NCBI GenBank assembly: GCA_051418055.1
Contig: JBPRGH010000119.1
Span: 62,001 to 126,000 of the forward strand
Direction: 5' to 3'
Length of the DNA: 64,000 bases
Source: JBPRGH01 sp051418055
GTDB taxonomy: Bacteria; Bacteroidota; Bacteroidia; Cytophagales; Cyclobacteriaceae
In this document: positions 54,517-64,000 of the stretch, piece after piece
Position numbering within the stretch: the first letter of the stretch is position 1
How the letters are laid out: each line of letters opens with the position of its first letter
Position numbers and translations under genes: made by a program
The notes under the pieces: generated by a model
The model's database searches: none
Seen by the model: the letters and a program-made list of their open reading frames with translations, nothing else
Told to the model about the DNA's origin: nothing

Positions 54517-55649
54517 TCTTTTTTGTCGTTTTTTCGGTTAGGCCCTTTTCTCTTTTTATTGCGCTTTTTCTTCTTTTTGTTTTTCTTGAATTTATTTTCC
54601 AGATATTCAAGATCACTATTTAGCGCAGTATCCTTTTCCTGATGCTGATCTTCATAAAGAGAGGACGGCTTAATGCCTTTTTGATTTAATTCAAGTATAT
54701 GATTTACACGGCTTACCTCCACAGGGTACCAGGTATTTTCATTATCATAGCCAAACCACATGATCTTTCTAAAGATATCAGTCTTTTGAAGTTTAGCCAT
54801 TCCCCGCTCTATTTCAAGAGGCACCTGGAGGTCTGGTATATCCTCAAGAGCTTCCATATAAGTTTCCAGCTCATAATTCAGGCAACATTTCAACCTACCA
54901 CACTGACCTGAAAGCTTACTGGGGTTTAACGAGAGATTTTGATAACGAGCCGCACTGGTAGAAACGCTTTTAAAATCTGTGAGCCATGTAGAGCAGCATA
55001 ATTCCCGACCGCATGATCCTATACCTCCCAGTCTTCCTGCTTCCTGACGAAGGCTGATCTGACGCATCTCTACCCGAATTTTAAATTCAGAAGCCAAAAT
55101 TTTTATGAGCTCACGAAAATCAACGCGGTCATCAGCTGAATAATAAAATGTCGCTTTGGAGTTATCGGCCTGATATTCCACATCAGAAAGCTTCATATTA
55201 AGCTTTAGCTTATTAATTATTTCACGGGTCCTGTAGAGTGTAGGGCTTTCTCTTTTACAAACTTCATCGTAACGCTCCAGATCCTTAAAATGAGCTTTTC
55301 TGTAAATAGGGCGTACCTCATCATCATTTTTGACCTTTTTCTTCTGCATTTGCAGCCTTACAAGCTCCCCTTGTAGTGATACATAACCTAAATGATGTCC
55401 ATTAGGTACATCTACAATAATAGCATCTCCGGTGATAAGATCAAGGTTTTCAGTGTTTCTAAAAAACTCTTTCCGGCCGCCTTTAAAACGTACCTCTACT
55501 ATATTAAATCTTTCTTTTGTTGGCAGCTCCATATTGGAAAGCCAATCGAAAACATTTAATTTATTACACCCTCCGGTCTGGCATCCACCATTACTCCGGC
55601 AACCTAAAACTACACCACTTCCGGATGCACAAGTACTACAACCAGACAT
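54513..55649 (-). CDS. ricT: PSP1/RicT-family protein
   Basis: 378 residues. A Cys-rich start (GCSTCASGSGVVLGC) and the PSP1 core with GSCGRELCCSTWLTDF and SGQCGRLKCCLNYELE make the family clear. The C-terminal tail (about 340-378) is Lys-rich and disordered. RicT belongs to an RNA-maturation complex in Firmicutes; the job in Bacteroidota is less clear. Confidence 0.9.
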   Translation of the reverse strand: MSGCSTCASGSGVVLGCRSNGGCQTGGCNKLNVFDWLSNMELPTKERFNIVEVRFKGGRKEFFRNTENLDLITGDAIIVDVPNGHHLGYVSLQGELVRLQMQKKKVKNDDEVRPIYRKAHFKDLERYDEVCKRESPTLYRTREIINKLKLNMKLSDVEYQADNSKATFYYSADDRVDFRELIKILASEFKIRVEMRQISLRQEAGRLGGIGSCGRELCCSTWLTDFKSVSTSAARYQNLSLNPSKLSGQCGRLKCCLNYELETYMEALEDIPDLQVPLEIERGMAKLQKTDIFRKIMWFGYDNENTWYPVEVSRVNHILELNQKGIKPSSLYEDQHQEKDTALNSDLEYLENKFKKNKKKKKRNKKRKGPNRKNDKKE

Positions 55650-55667
55650 ATATTCAATTCTTAATAT

Positions 55668-56957
55668 CTATAATCTATCCTGGTAGAAGATCAGATCTTC
55701 ACCAATATCTTTTCTGTAATATATATCCTGCCAATTTATCTTTTCCAATGCTTTATAAGCATTTTCTTTTGCGGCAGATATATCACGACCTAAAGCCGTT
55801 GCGGCAATCACTCGACCGCCAGATGTTATAACCTTATTATTTTCATTATTAGTTCCGGCATGAAAAATTACAGCTTCATCAATCTGATCAAGCCCTTTTA
55901 TTTCATAGCCTTTCTTATAACTATCCGGATAACCTCCTGAAACAGCAACTACTGTCACTGCCGTTTGCTCATCCAGTTCAAGCTTATATCCAGCAAGATT
56001 CCCTGTCCCTGCTGCTTCAAATAATTCTACAACATCACTTTTAATTCGCATCATCACCGACTGTGTTTCCGGATCTCCCATGCGAACATTATATTCTATT
56101 ACGTATGAATCACCTCCTTTATACATTAATCCAAAGAAAATGAATCCGTTATAATCAATGTTCTCCTCTTTTAATCCTTTAAGTGTAGGCTTAATGATCT
56201 GTTCCTCCACTTTCTGCATGAATGATTTATCTGCAAAAACTACCGGGGAAACAGCACCCATTCCTCCAGTATTGAGGCCTGTATCTTTTTCACCTATACG
56301 CTTATAATCTTTTGCTTCCGGCAGGACCTTATAATCCTTGCCATCAGTGACTACAAAGACAGAGAGTTCAATGCCATTGATATACTCTTCAACTAAAACT
56401 TTTTTGCTTGCCTCCCCAAATTTGCCGGAAAGCATCTCCTCAATATTTTTTTTAGCCTCATTATGGTTATTACAGATTATTACTCCTTTACCGGCAGCCA
56501 GCCCATCAGCTTTCAGTACTAATGGCACTTCACAGGTTTCAATATAGCTTTGCGCCTGTTTAATTTCTGTATTGAGGAAAGATTTTGCTTTTGGAGTAGG
56601 AATATTATTACGTTCCATGAATTTCTTAGAGAAATCTTTACTCCCTTCAAGCAGTGCTCCTCTTTCACCGGGCCCAATAATTATTAGGTCCTTAAGGCCT
56701 TCTTCCGCTAATAAAAAGTCACGAAGTCCCTGCACTAAAGGATCTTCAGGGCCAATAACAACCATATCAACATTTTTTTCACTTATAAATGCTGAAAGTC
56801 CTTTAAAATCTGTTGGTTTAATGTCAATGTTTTCAGCAATGGTGGAGGTACCGGCATTTCCCGGCGCCACATATAGCGCTTCACACTTTGAACTCTGCGC
56901 TATTTTCCATGCGAGAGCATGCTCACGACCACCACTTCCTATAACAAGTATTCTCAT
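55668..56957 (-). CDS. purD: Phosphoribosylamine--glycine ligase
   Basis: 429 residues, ATP-grasp enzyme of purine synthesis. GSGGREHALAWKIAQS at the start, VVIGPEDPLVQG, PLVLKADGLAAGKGVI and EYNVRMGDPETQ near the end are diagnostic. It is the first gene of the leftward run purD-ricT-gldH-trkA-trkH. Confidence 0.97.
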   Translation of the reverse strand: MRILVIGSGGREHALAWKIAQSSKCEALYVAPGNAGTSTIAENIDIKPTDFKGLSAFISEKNVDMVVIGPEDPLVQGLRDFLLAEEGLKDLIIIGPGERGALLEGSKDFSKKFMERNNIPTPKAKSFLNTEIKQAQSYIETCEVPLVLKADGLAAGKGVIICNNHNEAKKNIEEMLSGKFGEASKKVLVEEYINGIELSVFVVTDGKDYKVLPEAKDYKRIGEKDTGLNTGGMGAVSPVVFADKSFMQKVEEQIIKPTLKGLKEENIDYNGFIFFGLMYKGGDSYVIEYNVRMGDPETQSVMMRIKSDVVELFEAAGTGNLAGYKLELDEQTAVTVVAVSGGYPDSYKKGYEIKGLDQIDEAVIFHAGTNNENNKVITSGGRVIAATALGRDISAAKENAYKALEKINWQDIYYRKDIGEDLIFYQDRL

Positions 56958-57017
56958 CCTGTTTTTAAAATTTAAGGCTAATATAGCTTTTATTTAATTT
57001 ATCAGGATAAGGAGGTA

Positions 57018-59207
57018 TTAGTTTGCGTATTCAGATAAAAATTTAATTCTCATCAACCTGATCTCCTCTTCAGAATAATCTGCATTATCTTCATCATCAA
57101 GAGCATCCTCGAGACTATCAGATTCAGCACTTAGAAAGTAATCTATCAGATCTTCCTGCTTTTCATCATCTAAAAGTTGATCTATATAATAATCCAGATT
57201 AAGCCTGGTCCCTGAATAGCATATATTTTCAATTTCAACTAAAACATCCTCAAAACTTATCCCTCTGTTTTCAGCAATTTCCTCCAGATCCAATTTCCGG
57301 TCGATTGCCTGAATAATATACACTTTAAGCTTCGACTTGTTCTGAGAAGATTTTACCACCACATTAGATGCGGTTATAATATCATTCTCCTCAACATAAC
57401 TTGAGATAGCATCAATAAATGGTTTTCCAAATTTCTGGACCTTCCCCATTCCTACACCATTGATCTGCGCAAGCTCATCAATTGAGGTTGGATAAGTGGT
57501 AGCCATTTCTTCCAAAGAAGGATCCTGAAATATCACATATGGAGGCAGATCTTTTTGTTTAGCTACTTTTTTTCTTAATGCCTTAAGCAGCTCAAAAAGT
57601 TTTTCATCATATGCCTTCATATTAGCCATAACACGTTCAGATTCCTCCTCCTCGTGTACTTCAAGATCACTATAATCATGATCTTTGGCTAATTCAACGG
57701 GTACAGGATTTTTTAAGAATGCTTTTCCTTTTTCAGATAATTTAAGTACGCCAATTGACTCTATATCCTTTGCCAGAAATTCATTAATAAGGGTCTGTCG
57801 TATTACAGATTTCCAGAATTCTGCGTCCTCATCCTGGCCAGCGCCAAATATTTCAAGCTCATCATGGTTATAGCTGGTTACATATTCATTTTTAAGGCCC
57901 CTGATTACATGGGCAATATGATTCAACCCAAAACGCTCACCAGTTTGTTTTACAGCCTCTAAAACTTTTACCACCTCATCCTGTCCATTATATTTTTCCC
58001 TTGGATGAACGCAATTATCACAAGCCTCACAGTTATCAACCGGATACTCCTCACCAAAATAATGTAGCAGCTGTTTTCTTCTACAAACCGGTGATTCAGC
58101 ATAAAAAGAAACCTCCTGAAGTAAAACCCGGGCATTTTCCCTTTCCTTTACAGGTTTATCCTTATTGAATTTCTCCAATTTGCTAATATCATTATGGCTA
58201 TAAAATAAAAGGCAGTCCCCTACCAGTCCATCACGCCCTGCACGGCCTGTTTCCTGATAGTAGCCTTCCAAAGATTTTGGAGCATCATAATGAACAACAA
58301 ATCGCACATCAGGCTTATCTATTCCCATTCCAAAGGCAATAGTTGCCACAATAATATCCAGCTCTTCATTAAGGAAATCATCCTGATTTTTTTCTCTTAT
58401 GGAAGAATCAAGGCCCGCATGATAAGGTGCTGCCTTAAAGCCATTTACATTTAACAGCTCAGCAATTTCCTCCACCTTCTTACGGCTCAGGCAGTAGATA
58501 ATTCCTGCCTTACCTTTTCTTTCCTTCAAGTAATGGATAAGCTGCTTTTTAGCATGCTTTTTCGGCCTTACCTCATAATAAAGGTTAGTCCTGTTAAATG
58601 AGGATTTAAAAATATCAGCACCCTCCATAGTAAGGTTTTTCTGAATATCCAGCTGAACCTTAGGTGTAGCTGTTGCCGTAAGGGCAATAACCGGAAGATT
58701 TCCGATCTGACTGATAATATCCTTTATCCTTCTGTATTCAGGCCTGAAATCATGTCCCCATTCAGAAATACAATGAGCCTCATCGACAGCTACAAAAGAA
58801 ATATTTGCCTGCTTAAGGAAATTAACGTTCTCCTCCTTGGTTAAGGATTCGGGCGCTACATAAAGCAGCTTGATGGAACCATCCAGACAACCTTTTTTTA
58901 CTTTAGTTATCTCTCCCTTTGTAAGGGTGGAATTAAGAAATTGCGCATTAATATTAAAGGCATTCAAATGATCCACCTGATTCTTCATTAATGCGATTAA
59001 AGGTGATATCACTATAGCAAGGCCATCTTTAATAATGGCAGGAAGCTGATAACACAATGATTTCCCTGCGCCCGTAGGCATGATAACGAATGTATTACTT
59101 CCGTTAAGGATATTACGTATTATAATTTCCTGATTTCCTCTGAATTGGTGATAGCCAAAAACCTCTTTCAGCGTATTATGTAATTTTTCCTGCTCTTCTA
59201 CCAACAT
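57018..59207 (-). CDS. recQ: ATP-dependent DNA helicase RecQ
   Basis: 729 residues. Helicase motifs: IMPTGAGKSLCYQLPA (I), VDEAHCISEWGHDFRPEY (DEAH), TATATPKVQ, and YQETGRAGRDGL (VI); zinc cluster CRRKQLL ... CEACDNC; an HRDC domain (about 525-605); and a helical C-terminus. It unwinds DNA in repair and fork restart. Confidence 0.96.
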   Translation of the reverse strand: MLVEEQEKLHNTLKEVFGYHQFRGNQEIIIRNILNGSNTFVIMPTGAGKSLCYQLPAIIKDGLAIVISPLIALMKNQVDHLNAFNINAQFLNSTLTKGEITKVKKGCLDGSIKLLYVAPESLTKEENVNFLKQANISFVAVDEAHCISEWGHDFRPEYRRIKDIISQIGNLPVIALTATATPKVQLDIQKNLTMEGADIFKSSFNRTNLYYEVRPKKHAKKQLIHYLKERKGKAGIIYCLSRKKVEEIAELLNVNGFKAAPYHAGLDSSIREKNQDDFLNEELDIIVATIAFGMGIDKPDVRFVVHYDAPKSLEGYYQETGRAGRDGLVGDCLLFYSHNDISKLEKFNKDKPVKERENARVLLQEVSFYAESPVCRRKQLLHYFGEEYPVDNCEACDNCVHPREKYNGQDEVVKVLEAVKQTGERFGLNHIAHVIRGLKNEYVTSYNHDELEIFGAGQDEDAEFWKSVIRQTLINEFLAKDIESIGVLKLSEKGKAFLKNPVPVELAKDHDYSDLEVHEEEESERVMANMKAYDEKLFELLKALRKKVAKQKDLPPYVIFQDPSLEEMATTYPTSIDELAQINGVGMGKVQKFGKPFIDAISSYVEENDIITASNVVVKSSQNKSKLKVYIIQAIDRKLDLEEIAENRGISFEDVLVEIENICYSGTRLNLDYYIDQLLDDEKQEDLIDYFLSAESDSLEDALDDEDNADYSEEEIRLMRIKFLSEYAN

Positions 59208-59244
59208 TATAAGTTAACAAATAGTCTAAACCCCACGATTTTAA

Positions 59245-59252
59245 TAAATTTG
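59245..59252 (+). promoter_or_regulatory. Promoter element before kdsD
   Basis: TAAATTTG (TAnnTTTG), 30 bp before the TTG start and in a block identical to that before gltX. Confidence 0.55.
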
Positions 59253-59281
59253 CGGCACTAAAGGCCTAATCAAAAAGGATA

Positions 59282-60250
59282 TTGAAGTTAGCAAAAAATA
59301 TAAAACAAATTGCAATAAACGTTCTCTTAAATGAAGCGGAAGCAATAAAAAATCTTACACGGTTTATCGATGACAAATTTGAGGAATGTGTAAGTGAGAT
59401 CTATAATTTAGAAGGACGCGTAGTTATTACCGGAATCGGGAAGAGTGCAATAATTGCGAATAAAATTGTTGCCACCTTAAACTCTACAGGGACTCCTGCT
59501 TTATTCATGCATGCCGCAGATGCTATTCATGGTGATCTTGGCATGATACAGAAGAATGACCTCATTATCTGTATATCCAAAAGTGGAAATACACCTGAAA
59601 TTAAGGTGCTCGTCCCGATCATTAAACGTACCGGTTGTAAGTTAGTAGCCCTGGTAAGCAATACCAATAGCTATTTAGCCAAGCAATCAGATTATATTTT
59701 AAATGCCACTATTGGAGAGGAGGCTTGTCCAAATAACCTGGCGCCAACTACAAGTACAACGGCACATTTGGCCCTGGGAGATGCTCTTGCTATTTGCCTG
59801 GTGGAGATGCGTAATTTCAGTAGTGATGATTTTGCACGTTATCACCCTGGTGGGGCTCTGGGAAAAAAATTGTACCTAAAAGTTGATGATATTTATCCTA
59901 ATCATGAACTTCCTGTTGTAAAAGAGGGGACACCAATTAAAGATGTAATAATTGAAATATCTTCGAAGCGGCTGGGTGCTGCGGCAGTTACAGATGAAAA
60001 TCTTTATCTTAAGGGAATAGTTACAGATGGAGATATCCGCAGAATGTTGGAGTCCTATCAGGATTTTAGCACTTTAACAGCAGAAGAAATAATGACTAAA
60101 AACCCTAAAACTGTACAAAAGGGAGATTTTGCCGTCAAAGCAATAAACATTATGCAGCAAAATAGTATTACACAGCTTGTGGTCCTTCATGAGGAAAAAG
60201 TTGTAGGTTTTATTCATCTTCATGATCTTTTAAAAGAAGGTTTAGTATAA
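59282..60250 (+). CDS. kdsD: Arabinose-5-phosphate isomerase (KpsF/GutQ family)
   Basis: 322 residues with a TTG start. A SIS domain (about 40-175; VVITGIGKSAIIANK, DLIICISKSGNTPEIK, LAPTTSTTAHLALGD) and two CBS domains (about 205-320) define the family. It makes D-arabinose 5-phosphate for KDO synthesis. Next gene on the same strand is 16 bp away. Confidence 0.93.
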   Translation: MKLAKNIKQIAINVLLNEAEAIKNLTRFIDDKFEECVSEIYNLEGRVVITGIGKSAIIANKIVATLNSTGTPALFMHAADAIHGDLGMIQKNDLIICISKSGNTPEIKVLVPIIKRTGCKLVALVSNTNSYLAKQSDYILNATIGEEACPNNLAPTTSTTAHLALGDALAICLVEMRNFSSDDFARYHPGGALGKKLYLKVDDIYPNHELPVVKEGTPIKDVIIEISSKRLGAAAVTDENLYLKGIVTDGDIRRMLESYQDFSTLTAEEIMTKNPKTVQKGDFAVKAINIMQQNSITQLVVLHEEKVVGFIHLHDLLKEGLV

Positions 60251-60266
60251 CAGGATCTTTACAGAT

Positions 60267-61340
60267 ATGACAAACAGATATATTATTGTTATGGCAGGAG
60301 GTGCGGGAACAAGATTCTGGCCATACAGCCGTAATAACCACCCGAAGCAATTCCTTGATATATTAGGAACCGGCAGAACAATGCTTCAGACCACCTTTGA
60401 CAGGTTTTTAAAAGTAGCTCCGGTGGAAAATTTTTATATAGTAACCAATGATGAATACCGCAGCCTTGTGAAGGAGCAACTTCCGGATTTAAATGACGAT
60501 CAGATCCTGGCAGAGCCTATCCGTCGTAATACAGCACCATGTATTGCTTATGCGACATATAAGATCCTTAAAAAGGATCCGGAAGCGATCACTATAGTGA
60601 CACCTGCAGATCACCTGATCCTGAAGGAGGAAGAATTCGTACAGACAATAAATACTGCCATTGAAGGTGCACAGGAAAACAACCACCTCATCACTATTGG
60701 GATAAAACCTCATCGCCCTGAAACTGGCTATGGTTATATCCAGTTTCATCCAAATGATTCCCCACTTAAAAAATTGAAAACGTTTACTGAAAAACCGGAA
60801 AAGGACCTTGCGAAAAAATTTCTTGAAAGTGGAGATTTCGTATGGAATTCCGGCATGTTCATCTGGAAAGGGAAGGCGATTCATGAAGCATTTCAAAAAC
60901 ATCTTCCTGAGGTGGATGAGATCTTTACTGAGATCTCTGATTCCTTTTTTACAGAAAAAGAGGCGGGTGCCATTAAAAAAGCCTATAGCCACTGCAAAAG
61001 CATTTCAATAGATTATGGGATAATGGAAAAGGCAGCGAATGTTTATGTCGTTTTGGGTGATTTTGGCTGGTCAGACCTTGGGTCGTGGGATTCTTTACAT
61101 GAAATAATAGAAAATAAGGATGATCAAAAAAATGTTGTTCAGGCTAATGCTCTTCTTTATGACAGCCGCAATTGCCTGATCCGTGTACCAAAATACAAAC
61201 TTGTAGTAGTACATGACCTGAATGGCTATTTAGTTACGGAACATGAAAATGTAATCCTTATCTGTAAAAAAGATGCTGAAAAGAAATTCAGGGAATTTGT
61301 CTCTGACGTGAAGGATAAAAAAGGGGAGCAGTATTTATAA
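60267..61340 (+). CDS. manC: Mannose-1-phosphate guanylyltransferase
   Basis: 357 residues. The nucleotidyltransferase signature is VMAGGAGTRFWPYSR with NHPKQFLDI, then TPADHLIL and FTEKPEKDLAKKF. It forms GDP-mannose for surface polysaccharides. It lacks the C-terminal isomerase domain of bifunctional ManC proteins. Confidence 0.92.
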   Translation: MTNRYIIVMAGGAGTRFWPYSRNNHPKQFLDILGTGRTMLQTTFDRFLKVAPVENFYIVTNDEYRSLVKEQLPDLNDDQILAEPIRRNTAPCIAYATYKILKKDPEAITIVTPADHLILKEEEFVQTINTAIEGAQENNHLITIGIKPHRPETGYGYIQFHPNDSPLKKLKTFTEKPEKDLAKKFLESGDFVWNSGMFIWKGKAIHEAFQKHLPEVDEIFTEISDSFFTEKEAGAIKKAYSHCKSISIDYGIMEKAANVYVVLGDFGWSDLGSWDSLHEIIENKDDQKNVVQANALLYDSRNCLIRVPKYKLVVVHDLNGYLVTEHENVILICKKDAEKKFREFVSDVKDKKGEQYL

Positions 61341-61342
61341 TA

Positions 61343-62086
61343 CTACCCTCTTTGCCTTACAATTTCATAAAGACCAACGGCTGCCGATACAGATACATTC
61401 AGAGAATCAATCTTACCATGCATTGGTATTTTAGCTGATACATCACAATGCCTCAGGTGTTTGGGATGAATGCCCGTATCTTCTGATCCAAGTAAAAGAG
61501 CAACAGGCCCAGAAAGATCATTGTTATAAATGTCTTTATCCGTTTTTTCAGTTAATCCGACAACCCGGATACCCGAGGATTTTATATTCTTTAATGCAAC
61601 CTCAAGATCTTTCACGCGGCAAATCGGCATGTGGTGCAAAGCTCCTGCAGATGTTTTTATGGCATCTGCATTTATCGAGGCGCTTCCTTTTGCAGGAAAA
61701 ATAACTGCATCCGCTCCGGCACACTCTGCAGTCCGTACGATCGCTCCAAAATTACGAACATCAGTAACCTCATCAAGGACTACAAGTAATGGATCTCTTC
61801 CCTCCTGGTAGGCCTGATTAATAATATTATCAAGGCTGGCAAATGAAACAGCTGAAACAAAACCTACCGCCCCCTGATGATTTTTACGTGTTAACCGATT
61901 AAGTTTCTCAACCGGAACAAGGCTTACGGGAATCTGATGGCTGCTGGTAAGTTGAAGCAACTCTTTAATAAGATCATTTCGCAATCCCTTCTGCACAAAC
62001 AACTTATCAATCTCTTTACCTGCCTCTATAGCTTCTATTATGGCTCTTGTACCATAAATAAACTGTGGATTTTCTTTACTATTCAT
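61343..62086 (-). CDS. rlmB: 23S rRNA (guanosine-2'-O)-methyltransferase RlmB
   Basis: 247 residues of the SpoU/TrmH type: NFGAIVRTAECAGADAVIFP (motif 1), VALLLGSEDTGI (motif 2) and IPMHGKIDSLNVSVSAAVGLYEI (motif 3, knotted C-terminus). N-terminal substrate-binding domain FIYGTRAIIEAIEAGKEI. It is convergent with manC, 2 bp apart, and only 3 bp past the GWxTD gene's stop. Confidence 0.92.
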   Translation of the reverse strand: MNSKENPQFIYGTRAIIEAIEAGKEIDKLFVQKGLRNDLIKELLQLTSSHQIPVSLVPVEKLNRLTRKNHQGAVGFVSAVSFASLDNIINQAYQEGRDPLLVVLDEVTDVRNFGAIVRTAECAGADAVIFPAKGSASINADAIKTSAGALHHMPICRVKDLEVALKNIKSSGIRVVGLTEKTDKDIYNNDLSGPVALLLGSEDTGIHPKHLRHCDVSAKIPMHGKIDSLNVSVSAAVGLYEIVRQRG

Positions 62087-62089
62087 TTT

Positions 62090-63277
62090 CTAAAATAAAT
62101 TACTTCTCAGCTGCTCAATTCTTGCAAACCATGACCCTCTATATGCGGGATCCCTGTCTAATACATAATTGTATGGATAAAATACATGTGAAAATCTTAA
62201 AAACCTGAATGATTCTCTTTCTCCATTTGTTATATACCACCAGATTTCACCACTCTCGTCTCTGTATACTTCATCAGGAGCACCATAAACAAGATAGATC
62301 ATCCCTCTATCTGTTTTCCAGCCTTCTTTATAGGTTGTAAAATATTTATTTGCATACTCTACCCGGCTGTAAAATTTTCTGATCATTGATTTAGCAATGT
62401 TAGGGTTCCTGCCAAGGTTCAGCCAGAATTTATCAAATGTACTTTTATCTTCGTTTGTTACTAAATCTTTCCATTCATCAGATGTGCTGATATATCTTAA
62501 TGGCTGGATCAGTCCTGAAATCTGATTTGGCTTGGGGAAACCCTCTCCCTCCAGTCTCCATCCAAATCCAATCCCGGATGTTGTATCTTCCTGAAATAAA
62601 TAAAATCCTTCTTTTCGTAACGAAATTATGCTGTTATCAAAAGTTAAAAAAGAGGAATCAGGAAGAATGACTTTATCACTAACAGGCTTTTCTGACATTG
62701 GAGGAGAGGCAGGAGGGAAATTATGGCTGTAATAGGTAACAAAAACATCCAGGTCTTGAAGATCCATATCTGTCGGCTGATAACCCGACCTTCTCTCCAT
62801 CCACCGTTGCATTAGAGGAAGGTTGTCTTGGTTGCCTAATAAAAGTATATCTAATTTTGAAGGGTCAAAATATACCTCTTTAATTAAAGATGGTGCATTG
62901 TCAGTAGTTGCCATTTCTACCGCTATCAATGGAAAATCTGTATTTAAAATATACTGGTAGTAATGATCACCTTCTTTTTCTCCCAAATATTGCTCCTGTA
63001 CAATTAAAGAATCCAGATTTGTTACCGGTGTAACATAATTTTCAGCACCCCAAAAACTTATACTTACTGTTTCCTGCGTTTCCGGAATAGAGAATGAAGT
63101 AAAAATAATTGTCTGGTCCTGATTATCCGTTATCCCAAAAACATTTAAATGCTTCAACGGATTTAGTGTATACTGAGCTGAAAGGTTTAATCTGGACAAG
63201 CTCGATTGAGAATAGCTGCTTAGTGAGCATATGAGTAGCCCAAGAAATAGTGTAACTTTGTGCTTTAACCTCGACAT
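62090..63277 (-). CDS. GWxTD-domain protein
   Basis: 395 residues with a signal peptide (LFLGLLICSLSSYSQ). The C-terminal GWxTD domain (about 275-395: SDEWKDLVTNEDKSTFDKFW ... RGMIYLVYGAPDEVYRDESG ... SFRFLRFSHVFYPYNYVL) is typical of Bacteroidota and relatives. Function is unknown; it probably acts in the periplasm. The gene starts only 9 bp from the divergent methyltransferase. Confidence 0.85.
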   Translation of the reverse strand: MSRLKHKVTLFLGLLICSLSSYSQSSLSRLNLSAQYTLNPLKHLNVFGITDNQDQTIIFTSFSIPETQETVSISFWGAENYVTPVTNLDSLIVQEQYLGEKEGDHYYQYILNTDFPLIAVEMATTDNAPSLIKEVYFDPSKLDILLLGNQDNLPLMQRWMERRSGYQPTDMDLQDLDVFVTYYSHNFPPASPPMSEKPVSDKVILPDSSFLTFDNSIISLRKEGFYLFQEDTTSGIGFGWRLEGEGFPKPNQISGLIQPLRYISTSDEWKDLVTNEDKSTFDKFWLNLGRNPNIAKSMIRKFYSRVEYANKYFTTYKEGWKTDRGMIYLVYGAPDEVYRDESGEIWWYITNGERESFRFLRFSHVFYPYNYVLDRDPAYRGSWFARIEQLRSNLF

Positions 63278-63286
63278 AATTTATCT

Positions 63287-64000
63287 ATGGGTGTTTATAC
63301 AACAGAAATAGCATCAGAAATCATACCATCTGATAATCCGATCCATCAAAGATTATATAAAGCTTATGTTTTAGCCGAAGAATATGTACACCGAACACTG
63401 CTGGAAGTAGGTTGCGGTGAAGGACGTGGCATAAAAGCACTAAAAGATAAGGTGGAGACATATCATGCTATTGATAAGATCAAAAATGTTATAGACAAAC
63501 TTAAGGAAAAATATCCTGAGGTTCATTTTATGCATACCAATATACCTCCTTTTGAAGGTGTAAAAGATAATTTTTATGATGTGGTGATCAGCTTTCAGGT
63601 GATCGAGCATATTAAAAAAGATAAGGAATTCCTTGAAGAGATTTATCGTGTGCTTAAGCCAGGTGGAGTTGCCCTACTTACAACTCCTAATATTAAAAAA
63701 ACTTTAACCCGCAACCCCTGGCATATTCGCGAGTACACAGCAGATCAGTTAAAAGGTCTTGCTCAGCAGATCTTTGATGATGTGGAGATGAAAGGCATTA
63801 CTGGTAATGAAAAGGTAAAGGCTTATTACGAAGAAAATAAAAGAGCAGTTAAGCGAATCACCCGTTATGATATACTTAAGCTTCAGTACAAGCTACCTGC
63901 CTCTGTATTGCGCCTTCCTTATGATATCCTGAACAGGTTAAACAGAAAAAAACTGCAAAAAGGATCTAATGAGCTTGTGATGAGCATTAAACATCAGGAT
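63287..64000 (+). CDS. SAM-dependent methyltransferase (cut by window end)
   Basis: 238 codons visible from ATG 63,287 with no stop before the window end. Motif I is LLEVGCGEGRGIKAL (about 44-58). DVVISFQVIEHIKKDKEFLEEIYRVLKPGG gives the conserved later motifs, and TTPNIKKTLTRNPWHIREYTADQL follows. It is of the Methyltransf_11/31 type found in lipid or small-molecule methylation; substrate unknown. The end lies outside. Confidence 0.85.
   Translation, partial: MGVYTTEIASEIIPSDNPIHQRLYKAYVLAEEYVHRTLLEVGCGEGRGIKALKDKVETYHAIDKIKNVIDKLKEKYPEVHFMHTNIPPFEGVKDNFYDVVISFQVIEHIKKDKEFLEEIYRVLKPGGVALLTTPNIKKTLTRNPWHIREYTADQLKGLAQQIFDDVEMKGITGNEKVKAYYEENKRAVKRITRYDILKLQYKLPASVLRLPYDILNRLNRKKLQKGSNELVMSIKHQD

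Overview
The window reads as a piece of a Bacteroidota chromosome, most likely order Cytophagales. It carries gliding-motility lipoprotein GldH beside a PSP1/RicT gene, a GWxTD-domain protein, an atpD-atpC pair split from the other ATP synthase genes, carboxypeptidase-like-domain TonB receptors, and TAnnTTTG-type promoters without strong Shine-Dalgarno sites. No rRNA, tRNA or CRISPR array was seen.

About bases 950-30,537 form one large Tn7-like transposon. Its left end has two exact copies of a 15-bp box (aaaaaagtttgaaca, 980-994 and 1001-1015). Its right end has three inverted exact copies plus one degenerate copy (30,456-30,526). Next to the left end lies a tightly coupled five-gene operon in canonical Tn7 order: tnsA, tnsB, tnsC, tnsD(tniQ) and a fifth gene that I read as tnsE. 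This would give both target-selection arms of Tn7 (TnsD for a fixed site, TnsE for replicating or mobile DNA) in a Bacteroidota host. Left of the element are a small XRE regulator, a truncated leftward gene and what look like decayed coding remnants.

The cargo (about 8.9-30.2 kb) is all on the + strand and is a copper/silver envelope-resistance island. It holds a decayed CusB fragment, a DUF2911 lipoprotein, a CopB-type P1B ATPase, a potassium channel, an HYC_CC_PP protein, a truncated cusA, a PepSY protein, two DUF3347 proteins, a haem-binding CxxCH protein, an NTF2-like lipoprotein, a methyltransferase, and a multicopper oxidase that appears fused to a PcoB-like outer-membrane barrel. The RND efflux pump has been lost and only its edges remain. 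The last 9.4 kb (20,885-30,231) is a compact, poorly known gene set: two beta-propeller dehydrogenase-like lipoproteins, two proteins with cell-wall-binding-repeat-2-like domains (one fused to a DUF4396-like membrane region), two small membrane proteins, a TonB-dependent receptor and a CxxCH cytochrome lipoprotein. It is the best candidate here for an undescribed system.

After a strong hairpin terminator touching the right end (30,538-30,571), the remaining 33 kb is ordinary chromosome. It includes ridA, gltX, an AIM24-family gene, a saccharopine/lysine dehydrogenase-like gene, ppk1, atpD-atpC, a histidine kinase, an ABC exporter, plsC-like, gatC, a TPR membrane protein, gcvT, comB-like, the purD-ricT-gldH-trkA-trkH run, recQ, kdsD, a mannose-1-phosphate guanylyltransferase, rlmB, a GWxTD protein and a methyltransferase cut by the window end.
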